Assembly (NCBI GenBank): GCA_020310875.1
Contig: CM035444.1
Location: 112,521,795 to 112,585,794 of the forward strand
DNA: 64,000 nt
Reading direction: 5' to 3'
Source: Ceratopteris richardii
Lineage: Eukaryota > Streptophyta > Polypodiopsida > Polypodiales > Pteridaceae
This document shows, one piece after another, positions 53,526-64,000 of the stretch. The position numbers were made by a program, and so were the translations under genes. Position 1 is the first letter of the stretch, and each line of letters starts with the position of its first letter. The notes below the pieces were generated by a model. The model saw only the letters and a program-made list of their open reading frames with translations, was not told the DNA's origin and searched no databases.

Positions 53526-54036
53526 ATGGAAGATGGATTTCCTTCATCAATTGACAAATTGGACAGAGGTAACTACTCAGATTGGTCAGTAAGAATGGAA
53601 GCTTATCTTCAAGGTAGAAGTTTATATGGTTATGTGGCTGGAGATGAAGTTATGCCAAGTTTCAGGAACAAAAGTCAACCAACACAAGAAGAGCAAGAAA
53701 GATTGAGCACATGGTGCTCCAAGAATGCACTTGCAAGGTCTTATCTCCTCAACTCTATCTTAGATTTTTTGTTGCCTCACATTAGAAGTTGTAAGACATC
53801 TCAGGAAGTGTGGGATGCACTTGAAGCCCTCTTCTCTTCAAGTACCAAAGCTAGGAAGCATCAACTATGGCTGGACTTCACAAGTCTCAAGAAGGCTCCC
53901 AAACAAAATGTGACTGATTTTGTCACAAAGCTCAAGGACATAGCAGATCACTTGGGAAGCATTGGAGAGGTAATAGATGAAGAGAAAACTGTAAGGCAGG
54001 TCATCAATGGCTTGAAGGCAGATGATGCAAACACCC
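53526..54036 (+). pseudogene. Ty1/copia D gag, N-terminal part
   Basis: An intact open frame from ATG 53526 (MEDGFPSSIDKLDRGNYSDW) covers the first 170 or so residues of a copia Gag, up to VINGLKADD. Its second half is clearly related to copia E gag (57144 onward): SCKTSQEVWDALEALFSS against GCKTSRETWNALASFFSS. After ADD it runs into opposite-strand RT sequence and stops at 54075. No zinc knuckle or pol is present. Confidence 0.85.
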
Positions 54037-54454
54037 CAAATTTGACATCTCAAATGAGGCATGCAAATCAGCCTTAAAATCAGCAATAGGCTTCTCATTA
54101 GGACTCGTGATCAGCATATCATCAACATAGACAACAATGATCAGAAGCACATCATTTGCATGCTTAACATATAAGGTGCTCTTAGTTGGACTGTTCTCAA
54201 AACCATGTGCAATCAAGTAGGCATGTATATTTTCATACCATGCACATGGTGCTTGCTTCAAACCATACAATGCCTTTTTCAACCTACAAACTTTGTTTTA
54301 ATGCCCTTTCTGCACAAAACCACGAACTGAAAAACATACACCTCTTCATGTAAGTCACCATTCAAAAATGTAGTTGTAATGTCCAGCTGATGTACATTCC
54401 AACCATCATGAGTTGCAAGTGCACAAATGCTATGAACAATAGTCATTTGGCATG
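54037..54454 (-). pseudogene. Copia RT fragment (B-like) on the minus strand
   Basis: On the minus strand: TIVHSICALATHDGWN, HQLDITTTFLNGDLHEEVYV, ALYGLKQAPCAWYENIHAYL, VYVDDMLITSPNEKP. That is the RT palm with its YVDD box, closest by eye to copia B1 (SICALATH, LHEEVYVF). There is a frameshift near 54290. It is cut at 54454 by the LTR of gypsy element III and abuts copia D gag at its other end. Confidence 0.85.
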
Positions 54455-55320
54455 TGTTGTAGAGAAAAGAGGCACAAAAGAGGAGCCCCAAATTTTTCAA
54501 ATTAGTGGGCATAAAATTTCTCCTTCGAAATTCTAGGAAATTCCCTCGAAACTATGTAAATGCACTAGAGGAGTCCTCTAGATGCATAAGCCCCAAATCC
54601 TTGTAACATGATTCTATAAAATAGTAGGACATTATAGATTAGTCGATAAAGTGCCGGTCTCTTGTGTGAAAGGACCATTTTTAGGGCACATGTATATAAG
54701 TCACTTAAAGATTTTTTGCCATTGTGAAGGAGGAGAGCTCAAAATTTGAATTTGATTCTTCCCTGCTAATTTCCATCTTCTCTATGATATTTTGTGTGTG
54801 TAATTCCTGAAATGTGTGTGTAGGACTATTGTCTATCCCTTCCCATCACTTTTGAACTATTGTATGTGTGTGTGAACCATTACGAGTTGTGGAGCGACCG
54901 TAGGTGTTTCTTGCCATTCACTTATTTGGTCATAACTTGAAGAGTGGTTGTCAGATTCGAGTGAAGATATCACGAATAGGTGCATCTCGTCAAGAGTTTT
55001 GAAAGGAACCCAATATTTTCCATATTTGGAGTTTGGATCTGGGAGAAATATTTGAATTTGTGCTTATGAATGTAAGTGGTATCACGGCAGGCATTTCCAG
55101 AGATTTAGTGAGTTGGAGAGGTAGATTAGTCTTTTCACATGCATTGTAGCTTAGCCACTTCACTTTCAATCATGTGTGCACATGTCCTCATACACTTGGT
55201 TCATGTGGTTCTTCGGATTGATAATTAAACGTGTATCAATCCACCATTATACGCACTTGTGGGGCGATTGAGATTTAGTCTCTTCGACACAAGTCCCTAA
55301 GGCTTCATGGCTTAGATACA
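54455..55320 (+). repeat. 5' LTR of gypsy element III
   Basis: 866 bp from TGTTGTAGAG to TTAGATACA, inserted in the copia RT fragment. It is placed by the tRNA-Asp-type primer site just downstream and by the gag homology further on. The 5 bases before it are GCATG; the right-hand partner is lost. Confidence 0.75.
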
Positions 55321-55328
55321 CATGTTTT

Positions 55329-55346
55329 TGGCACCGTTGCCAGGGA
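55329..55346 (+). other. Decayed tRNA-Asp primer-binding site
   Basis: TGGCACCGTTGCCAGGGA differs from the tRNA-Asp complement at two positions. Both changes are G to A, as expected from decay of methylated CpG or CCG sites. Confidence 0.8.
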
Positions 55347-55985
55347 ACAAACTAAACCAAGGTGCCTTTGTGATGGTTATAGCTCTAGAGTGAAGGAATC
55401 ATACTTGTAGAGGTGAATTCGTTTAGTGGCAAGTAGTCAGGCACTTGAGCACTTGTTAGTTCACATCCTTGAGGTGTGTGTAATGAGTTTTTAGGTTTAG
55501 GGTTAGGAGTGAGGAAGAGAGGGAAGAGTTAGGGTTAGGTTAGAGAGATGAGTAGAGTAGGAGGAAGTTGGAAACATCAAGAAAAATCCCAAAAAATTGC
55601 CAAAATTAGTGTAGAATAGGTTTCAGACATCACAAAACTATAAAAACAAAAAACAATTAGTTCATTTGACACTAGTGCAGGAACTGGTCTCATGTGCAGA
55701 TAGCAATCGGTATCGCCTGAGTGGTATTGTGCCCTACAAGCTAAAAAACAAATTTTAGAGCTCAAATCTTAGGCAAGGCATCCTTGAAGGTAAGCTACAA
55801 CAAGCTTTCAATATCAAAACTATTGCAGAAATACATTTGCACATGGTTAGAGACATTTTCGGTATCGTGGGGTAGAACAAAATGTTTTTGGAGAGTCTTT
55901 GAGTGAGATAGGGTTAAGAGTGAGGAGGGGTGAGAAGCAAACATAGTTGTACAAAAGAATTTGAGTTTAGGGTGATTTTGGCTGA
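55347..55985 (+). other. Leader of element III, upstream part
   Basis: Non-coding sequence between primer site and minisatellite. Telomere-like TTAGGGTTAGG phrases occur at about 55498-55508 and 55530-55540, but not in a regular array. No open frame of interest. Confidence 0.5.
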
Positions 55986-56710
55986 AGTACCGCGATCGGT
56001 TGAGTTTTGGTATCGTGATACCAAAATTCCCTAGTATCGCGATACTTGCCTGGTATTGTATTGCTGCATAACACTGGAAGTATCATGATACCATTCTGGT
56101 ATCGTATCATCAAGTTGGTATTGGGATCACGATCAGCCGGTGGTATCGTATCGCGGTCCACTTGGTATCATATCGTCCTGATCACGGTATCGTATCGCTC
56201 GGACCGTTGGTATCGTATTGCCAACTTGGTATCGTATCGTCTAAAAAGTGGTATCATATCACTAGAAGACTTTGGTATCGTATGCTCTGATATTTCAGTA
56301 TCGTATCATGAGGGGTTTGGTATCATATCCTCAATTGCACGAGTATCATATCGTGGAAAATTTGGTATCGTATCATCCGACCCATCTTGTATTGTATCAT
56401 GAGAGTTTCAGTATCGTATCGTGTGACTTGTTGGTATCGTATTGTGTTGCGGACAAGTATTGTATTGTGCAAAGTTCTGGTATCATATCACGAGGAACTT
56501 GGTATCGTATCGTCTATTATTCTAGTATTGTATCGTCCACCAATTTAGTATCGTATCATCACATGCAGAGGTATCCTATCATGCTATAGTCGGTATCATA
56601 TCGTGTTAATTTGTGGTATCGTATCGCCTACAATTTTTGGTATCGTATCGTGCTAAAACCAGTATCATATCATCTGAGTGGTATCGCCTAGAGTGGTATC
56701 GTATAGAACC
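55986..56710 (+). repeat. Leader minisatellite of element III, GGTATCGTATCG units
   Basis: About 30 degenerate copies of GGTATCGTATC(G/A) at roughly 22-bp spacing, starting with near-palindromic GGTATCGTGATACC and GTATCGCGATAC. It occupies the same position, between primer site and gag, as the minisatellites of elements I and II, but its unit differs. Confidence 0.9.
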
Positions 56711-56721
56711 TATCAAGCCAT

Positions 56722-58092
56722 TTGAGGGCAGAATTAGAAGTGATTGAGGAGCCAATTGTGGGGAAGTGGGAAACCAACATAGGCCTAGAAGGGTGGATGA
56801 ACCTGAGATTAGGGCATGTGCTAAGTAGTCGGAGGAGTGTCATTTCATCGATAGGAAGTGCAATCCAAACAAGTCATCACTCTATCTATACTGACAGCTC
56901 TAGCGACTCAGAGGAAGAGATACCTATGGCCTCAGAAGACATGCAAGGTTCAGTCCCTAGGGAGAACTTCATGTCAACAGTAGAGGGGGAATACCGCACC
57001 TCTTTGCAATATGTGTCGAGTAATCCCCAAGGGATCCACATCTACTTGGATGGCTTAAATAGGTCAGTAGCCAAGATGGCGAATTCCACTGAATCAACAA
57101 TAGTGCCCATACCTGCAACCAAGTATGAAGGAGGTGTGTACATGGATCTTTTACCTCATGTCAAGGGATGCAAGACATCAAGAGAAACCTGGAATGCACT
57201 TGCTTCGTTCTTCTCTTCCAACACTCGAGCAAGGAAGAACCAATTGTGGATGGAGTTCACAACAATGAAGAAAAGCCCGAAGCAAAATGTGACTGATTAT
57301 GTCACAAAGATGAAGGAGATTTCCGACCAACTTGGAAGCATTGGAGAGGTAATTGAAGAGGAGCAAATCATAAGACAAATCATGAATGGAATCAAAGCAG
57401 ACGACAAGTGGGAGTTATTCACAACAGCCATGGATTTATACATGGATATGCATGTACCCGACCTCAACACACTCATGGGCCAACTCTTCACTCATGAAGC
57501 AAAGATTAGCAAAGGTGGTGAGTCCTCAAGAGGTAATCAAACTTCTGCCTTATATTTTGATAAAGCTAAGGTCAAGGACAAGTCAAAGAATAGGAAGAAT
57601 GAAGATGAAGGTAGCTCTTTCCAAGCAAACTTTGCAGGTAGAGGAAGAGCTAGAGGAAGAGGTAGAGGTGGAAAGCAAGGCAGGGGGAGATTCCAATCAT
57701 CTCAACCTTGCAACATATGTGGCTTATCTAACCATACTACTGAAGAATGTTTCAGGAACCCGAGGAACTCAAGAGGAAGAGGATTCAATAGAGGTGGCTA
57801 TGGATCAAATAGAGGTAGATACAATGGAGGCTACAACAACAACAACTACTACAACAACAATTACAACAACAACAACAACTATCAAAGTGGCCATAGAGGA
57901 AGAAGAGATTACAATAACTATGCAGATGACCAAAGTCAAGAAGATTCATTATTTATTATGAATCTATCAGCGAAGAATGGTAAGGATGATGATCACATAT
58001 TTTACATTGATTCGGGATGCTCGAACCATGTAGAAGGAAATGTGGCTTTACTTTCTGATTTGGAAGATCCTCATAACAAGCATGAAGTGTAG
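56722..58092 (+). CDS. In-frame gypsy ORF1 / copia Gag chimera
   Basis: A 456-codon frame (first codon TTG; first ATG at about 56800). Up to about 57143 it matches the N-terminus of the element II gag-pol: VEGEYRTSLQYVSSNPQGI against VEGPYKTQLEYLRTNRLGA, then IYLDGLNRSV and KYEGGVYMD. From LLPHVKGCKTS onward it is copia E Gag: the Gag core, a GRGRARGRGRGG basic region, a zinc knuckle (C-N-I-C-G-L-S-N-H-T-T-E-E-C, CX2CX4HX4C) and an Asn/Tyr-rich tail. It ends with the protease signature YIDSGCSNHV and a TAG at 58090. The join lost the first 90 or so residues of copia Gag. It is probably a chance recombination product and not a selected fusion. Confidence 0.75.
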   Translation: MRAELEVIEEPIVGKWETNIGLEGWMNLRLGHVLSSRRSVISSIGSAIQTSHHSIYTDSSSDSEEEIPMASEDMQGSVPRENFMSTVEGEYRTSLQYVSSNPQGIHIYLDGLNRSVAKMANSTESTIVPIPATKYEGGVYMDLLPHVKGCKTSRETWNALASFFSSNTRARKNQLWMEFTTMKKSPKQNVTDYVTKMKEISDQLGSIGEVIEEEQIIRQIMNGIKADDKWELFTTAMDLYMDMHVPDLNTLMGQLFTHEAKISKGGESSRGNQTSALYFDKAKVKDKSKNRKNEDEGSSFQANFAGRGRARGRGRGGKQGRGRFQSSQPCNICGLSNHTTEECFRNPRNSRGRGFNRGGYGSNRGRYNGGYNNNNYYNNNYNNNNNYQSGHRGRRDYNNYADDQSQEDSLFIMNLSAKNGKDDDHIFYIDSGCSNHVEGNVALLSDLEDPHNKHEV

Positions 58093-61000
58093 ACAGGAGA
58101 TGACACAAAGCACTCAGTGGAGAAGATAGGTAATGTGAAGACATGAGATGGGAATATGAACCTCTTAAGCAAAGTCTTGTATGTCCCTACAATTACCAAA
58201 AATTTAATAAGTGTTGGACAGATTGTTGAAAAAGGATTGCAGGTTAGATTCAATCGATTTGGAGCATATGTTGAAGACCCAAGGCAAGGCTTTCGAAGGA
58301 TTGCCAAAGGAGAAAAGACAGGAAGGCTTTTCACTTTTGAAGTGGAAGATACAAAAAACATAGCTTTGTTTAGCTATGGATCTCAAACTCTTACAGAGTT
58401 GGAGATATGGCACAAAAGGCTTGCGCACATTGGTGAGAGGACACTCAAACAGATTTGCAGGGACCAAAGTGTACTTGGTTTGCCTAATATCACAAGGCAA
58501 CACATGATTTAGAAGTGTGAAGCTTGTCAACTCGGCAAGGCTCATAGACAACCTTTCAATAAGAAAGGATATATGTATCAAAATCCTTTGGATCTAGTGC
58601 ACACGGATGTGTGGGGTCCAAGTAAGGAGCCATCTATATCAGGCTCAAGATATTATGTGTCTTTCATAGATGATTGTAGCAGGTGGACCATTCTGTTTTT
58701 CATGAAGCACAAGGATGAAGTGTTTAATTGCTTTAAGAAGTATATTGCTCTTGTTGAAAACCAAACAGGTAGGACTTTGAAACGACTCAAATCAGATGGT
58801 GGAGGAGAATACTTCTCTTCTGAATTTGATGCCTTCTTGCATGAAAGAGGCATTAAAAGGGAAGTCACTACAAGGTATACACCCGAACTCAATGGTGTAG
58901 CAGAGAGGAGGAATAGAGCTATTGTCGAAGCTGCAAGGTCCATGCTCAATGAAAAGGGATTACCAAACTACCTATGGGCAGAGGCTGTGTCTACAACCAC
59001 ATATCTCATAAATAGACTTCCATCTAAGTCACTAGATGGAACCACTCCATATGAAGCGTGGAGTGGAAGAAGACCTAGTCTAGAGCATTGCAAAATCTTT
59101 GGATGCTTAGCCTATGCTCACATGCCTTCTCAAGTAAGAGGGAAATTGGATCCCAAGGCAGAGAAGTGTGTATTCATTGGTTATGATCAAAACCAAAAAG
59201 GATATAGATTGTACAATCCAACCAATAAAGGATTTTCTGTGAGTAGAGATGTAATTTTTTATGAAAACAAATCATGGTTTGATGATGACAAGAAAGTGAA
59301 GCTGCCATATGACTTGGATGAAGATTTCCCATCACTTCAACCAAAGGAGCCAAAGCAGATTGAAGAAAGTGATTCGGAGATTGACCTAGAAGACTTGGAA
59401 AGACTAAAGCTATGGAAGAACAAAGGTAAAGCAAAGATGCAGGATGCTACATATGGACCTGAGAGCTCACATCAACCACTTAGAAGGTCTTCGAGGGAGA
59501 AGAAGAAACCAGAGAGGTTCGGTTACGATACTTCTTTGATCACGAAGCACTCAATCTACATTGCAAAGGATTCAACCAATGAAGAACCTACCACATTCGA
59601 AGAAGCACAAAGCAAGAAAGCTTGGAGAGATGCAATGGATGAAGAAATGGAAGCCTTGAAGGAGAATGAAACCTGGGAGCTTGTACCTAACAAGCCATCT
59701 ATGAAGGTAATTGGATCTCGATGGATATACAAAATCAAGAGGAATCTAGATGGAAGTATAAATAGACACAAAGCAAGGTTAGTTGCTAAAGGGTTTGCTC
59801 AAACCCATGGTATTGATTATGAGGAGACTTTCTCTCCTGTTGCAAAAATGCCTACAATTAGGGTTCTCATTAGTCTTGCCGCATCTAGAAATTGGAATCT
59901 CTATCAACTTGATGTAAAGAATGCTTTCTTGAATGGATGGATTTCTGAGGAAGTGTATATGGCACAACCTCCTGGATATGAGGATGCACATCATCCTAAC
60001 TATGTATGCAAACTAAAGAAAGCTTTGTATGGATTGAAGCAAGCTCCAAGAGCTTGGAATTTCAGATTGGTGACTTATTTGCAGGACCAAGGATTCAAAG
60101 CTAGCAAGGCGGATACCTCTTTGTTCATAAAGAGGAATGGATCTGAAGTGATCTATTTATGTGTGTATGTTGATGATATTATTATCACAGGCAATGATCT
60201 TGAAGGAATCAAACAGGTAAAGACTCAAATGAAGGAGGAGTTCAAAATAAGTGACCTCAGACCACTCACTTATTTTCTTGGATTGGAGTTGATCTACACA
60301 GATTCAGGTATATACATCACACAAAGGAAGTATGTCCATGACATGCTCGTCAAGTTCAAGATGGAAAATACCAAGTGTGAAGGTACACCTATGGAGCAAA
60401 ATCATAAGCCTAGTGCTTATGAAGGAGAGACAATTGAAGACATCACAAGCTATCAAAGCTTGGTTGGAAGTTTGAACTATGCAACACTCACAAGGGTGGA
60501 TATATCCTATAGTGTTAGCATATTGAGTCAGTTTATGCATAAGCCGAGAAGACCACATATGGGGCGGCCAAGAGAGTCCTCAAATACCTAAAAGGGACCA
60601 TGAATGAAGGTTTGTTTTATTCATTTACTTCAAATATTGAGCTAAAGGTCTACTCAGATGCAGATTGGGCCGGATCTAAAGATGATAGAAGAAGCACATC
60701 AGGGTATATATCATTTGCAAGAAAATCATTTCTTGGTCATCGAAGAAGCAACCAACTGTGGCATTATCTTCTACTGAAGCCGAATATAGAGGTTTGGCTA
60801 ATGCAACTCAAGAAATCATGTGGTTAAAGTCTTTGTACACAGATCTTGGACTTCATTCTTCAACACCTCACATTTTTGGTGACAACACAAGCTCATTACA
60901 TCTAGCAGCTAATCCGGTATACCATGCTAGAACCAAGCATATTGAAGTCCACTACCATTATGTAAGGGAGAAGCTAATGAGCAAGGATATTCAACTATCC

Positions 61001-61111
61001 TATGTCTCTACAGATATGCAATGTGCCGACATGTTGACTAAAGCTCTTGATGGTACAAAATTAAGTAGATTCAAGTTGATGATTGGCTTGCAGGAAATCA
61101 AGGACAATTGA
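57144..61111 (+). pseudogene. Ty1/copia E gag-pol, nearly intact
   Basis: One frame from Gag to late RT with only three stops (58090, 58144 and 58510) before a frameshift at about 60560. Order: Gag, protease (YIDSGCSNHV), GAG-pre-integrase (EIWHKRLAHIGERTLKQI), and integrase (DLVHTDVWGPSKEPS, FIDDCSRWTILFF, KSDGGGEYF, YTPELNGVAERRN). RT follows (RWIYKIKRNLDGSINRHKARL, QLDVKNAFLNG, LYGLKQAPRAW, YVDDIIITGND at about 60170), then RNase H ([18 protein letters not shown]; after a second shift near 60730, [17 protein letters not shown], and GDNTSSLHLAANPVYHARTKHIEV). It ends at a TGA at 61109. The 5' LTR, primer site and start of Gag are replaced by gypsy element III sequence. Confidence 0.9.
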
Positions 61112-61140
61112 AGACTTATTTGAAGGCCAAGCATGTTAGG

Positions 61141-62238
61141 CTTGAGGGGGAGCTGTTGGTGCATTTTGCCCAAGCCTACATGCTTGATATGCTTGATATG
61201 CTTGATATTATCCTCATTTGTAAGTCACATGAGTAGTCATGTGAACACCTCTTGTAAAATAGTACATTTTATCTCTTGTAAATGGAAAAAGAAAAAAGGA
61301 AAAGGATGGCTTACCTCATCCATGATGTAAAAGAAAATTCGTGGCTCTAACTACCTAAAACCACGAAATTTAGAGGTGAGGGAATCTCTCATAACTTTGG
61401 GGATCACTTTTAGGTGGAGCCATTCGAATTCGAATTCAAAACTCCCTCCAAGAATAGCTATAAAAAGAGCAAGAAGGAAGAGGTGATTAGCAAGCCTTGC
61501 ACGTGACCACTTCATGTCATTTTGTAGAGATTGAAGAGCTTACTCCATAGCTCTATCATATTACTCCCATTGTGCAAAGATTCATTGCCAATGTGGTTGT
61601 AATCATATATGAATTTATACATTTATCATCATTCACTTCTCTGTTTTGTTCTCTGCTATACTCACTCAGAGTAGTACCTTTAGAAGGCCATATCTCGAGT
61701 TATACTGATTCATTTTCAGTGATTTAACATGCGTTAGATAGCTCGTACTTTCTAGTTTCTGCATATCAATTTTCAAGGTCATTGAATTTATAATTTTGGA
61801 GATATCTGCATTTTATTGCTCATTGGTCTATTTCTACAGAGCCCCGAGAATGGTGGGCATGTTCCAGAAATTGATGAAACTTGTTCTCAGTGCTCAGTCC
61901 ATCATTTGAAGTGTTTTAAATTGGATTGGGAAGCTTGCTAAGTCTATTTGCTATGCCAAAAAGGAATTTTTCTAATTCCTACCAGGTTGAGCAGTGTTCA
62001 TTTTTTCCAGCAGGTGTATGTCCAAAATAGCAAGTTTTGGGAGCTCGTCATTTCGCAACTAGTCTATCTTGACTTAAAATTTTGGGATACATGTTCCAAA
62101 GTACTTGGCTGATATTTTGGTGGATTTAGGAAGCTCAAAGGGTCTTCTAATCATCTCTGAAGTCTGAGTTGGCTGGTGTAAAGCTGGTTGTAGCAGCACC
62201 AACTCATCTTTGGATTGCATCCACCATCTCTCTTCACA
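61141..62238 (+). repeat. Polypurine tract and 3' LTR of copia E
   Basis: CTTGAGGGGGAGC (61141-61153) is followed by TGTTGGTGCATT at 61154. The LTR (1,085 bp) contains a short tandem ATGCTTGATATGCTTGATATG (about 61178-61205) and a TATA box, TATAAAAAG, at 61459. It ends CATCTCTCTTCACA at 62238, directly against the TG array. Confidence 0.88.
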
Positions 62239-63790
62239 TATATGTGTATGTGTGTGTCTCTATGTGTGTGTATATGTATGTGTGTGTGAGTGTATGTGTG
62301 TGTATATGTGTATGTGTATGTATATGTATATGTATGTGTGTATGCATGTGTGTATGAATGTATGCATATGCATGTCAATGCATGTGTGTTTATGTGTGCA
62401 TGTGAGTGTATGTGTGTATATGTGTATGTATGTGTGTCTATGTGTGTGTATGTATATGTGTATGTATGTCTATGTGCACATGTGTGCATATGTGCATGTG
62501 TGTGTATGCATATGTATATATGTGTGTATGTGATTTTATGTGTGTGTATATGTGTATGTGAGTGTATGTATATGTATGTGTATGTGTATACATGTGTATG
62601 CATGTGTGTATGTATGCACACATATACTTGTGTATGCATGTGACTGTATGTATGTGTGTGTATATGTGTGTGTGTGTATGTACATGTGTGTGTATGTGTA
62701 TATGTGTGTGTATTTACATGTGTGTATGTGTGTTTATGTATATGTGTGTGTATGTGTATGTGCATATATGCATGTGTATGTATATGTGAGTATGTGACTA
62801 TATGGTTGTGTGTATATGTGTGTGTGCATTCATATGTTTGTGTATGTGTATATGCATGTATGCATGTGTGTATGTATGTATGAATATGCATGTGTACATG
62901 TGTTTTGTATGCATGTGAGTTTATGTGTGTGTATATGTGTATGTGTGTGTGTCTATGTGTTTATGTATATGTGTGTGTATGTGTATGTGTATGTGTGTGT
63001 GTATGTATATGTGTTTGTATGTGTATGTGTGTATGTGCATCTGTATGTGTGTATGTGTATGGGTATGCCTGTCTATGCATGTCTATTTATATGTGTGTAT
63101 GTGAGTTTATGTGTGTGTATATGTGTATGTGTCTGTATGCATATGTGTATATGCATGTGTGTATGTATGTATGCATATGCATATGCATGTGTGTTTATGC
63201 ATGCATGTGAGTGTATATGTGTGTGTCTATGTGTGTGTATGTATATGTGTGTATGTGTATGTGTGCATATGTGTATGTGTATGTATGCATGTGTATGTAT
63301 GTGTGTATGTGAGTGTATGTGAGTGTATGTGTGTGTATATATGCATGTGTGTGTCTCTTATGTGTGTGTATGTGTGTGTATATGTGTATGTGTGTGTATG
63401 TATATAGTGTGTATGTATGTGTATGAATATGTGCATGTATGTGTATATGCATGTGTATGTATGTGTGTATGTGAGTGTATGTGTGTGTGTGTCTCTTATG
63501 TGTTTATATGTATGCATGTGAGTGTATGTGTGTGTATATGCGTGTGTCTATGTGTGTGTATGTATATATGTGTGTGTACATGTATGTGTGTGTATGCATG
63601 TGTATATATATGTGTGTGTATGCATGTGTATATATATGTGTGTATGTCAGTGTATTTGTGTATGTGTGTGTATGCATACATTTGTGTATGTATATGTGTA
63701 TATATGCATTTGTGTATGTATGTATGCAAATGCATGTGGGAAAATGTATGTATGTACATACCTTTGTATCTATGTGTATGTGTGCATATG
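62239..63790. repeat. TG/TATG-rich simple array, right side
   Basis: About 1.55 kb of imperfect (TATGTG)n with interspersed TATGCATATGCAT units (for example near 62363 and 63170), of the same composition as the array at 1641-3045. It starts exactly at the copia E LTR end. The last 210 bases of the window (63791-64000) are non-repetitive and not recognised. Confidence 0.95.
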
Positions 63791-64000
63791 GGCTCTCTTT
63801 CTTGTTGAAAGTTTTTCAAGCTCAAGAGTGTGGGAACATGCCCCAAATTGAACCTTCCACATCATCCACAATCAAAGGAGGCTGATTTCCACGAGCTTGA
63901 GGCATCCAATTATGCCCATAATGGAAAGAAGTTGATTAGAGAAGATTTAGCTCACCTCTTGATGTGATTGGACCTCACTTTTGACATGTATATGTTTTTG

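Noticed and set aside
55490..55545. TTAGGGTTAGG phrases resembling interstitial telomere repeats
   Set aside because: Only two or three irregular phrases within AG-rich leader sequence; no regular heptamer array.

Overview
The window is a nest of plant LTR retrotransposons. I see no ordinary host gene apart from one possible small three-exon gene at the left. A large-genome vascular plant is indicated by three things: primer-binding sites complementary to plant initiator-tRNA-Met and tRNA-Asp, Ty1/copia and Ty3/gypsy proteins of plant type in every state of decay, and long TA/TG microsatellites. The species cannot be read from the sequence; a gymnosperm, fern or similar repeat-rich genome would fit.

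Layout. 1-160 is AT-rich and featureless. 161-835 is composite TA/TG microsatellite. 911-1613 (minus) holds a small gene with three good exons. 1641-3045 is a TG/TATG array that stops exactly at an LTR start (3046), and a similar array begins exactly at an LTR end (62239). The roughly 59 kb between them is retroelement. In order it contains: gypsy element I (3046-5403, truncated); a chromovirus-like gag pseudogene with PPT and LTR (5667-7515); a minus-strand gypsy pol pseudogene (7960-12185) interrupted by a short-LTR copia pseudogene (12186-15580); a non-coding stretch with a solo LTR flanked by a perfect 5-bp duplication (18529-19236); copia C (20346-42812); minus-strand copia F (42813-46895); truncated copia G (46900-49374); copia B2 (49476-52229), interrupted by copia D (52230-54036); a minus-strand copia RT fragment, interrupted by gypsy element III (54455-57143); and copia E (57144-62238), into which the element III gag runs in frame.

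The centrepiece is gypsy element II (22970-40049, minus strand, 17,080 bp), inserted into copia C with the 5-bp duplication CTATG. Its two 715-bp LTRs look identical by reading, so it is young. It encodes one very long gag-pol frame (about 3,160 codons, broken by a single TGA) and a separate 1,361-codon downstream ORF of unknown function.

Several things about element II are unusual. Pol carries two tandem integrase HHCC zinc modules with identical spacing, and a second retropepsin-like domain after the integrase followed by repeated W-V-P-K motifs. The RNase H has Asn where the related copy has Asp. The downstream ORF begins at a strong splice-acceptor context, matched by a GTAAGA donor just after the tRNA-Asp primer site, and it runs through the polypurine tract into the 3' LTR. 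The leader contains a minisatellite built on the palindrome ATCGCGAT, and elements I and III have different minisatellites in the same place. Together these suggest a gypsy lineage with a mosaic pol and a spliced extra gene, which is the best candidate here for an undescribed system.
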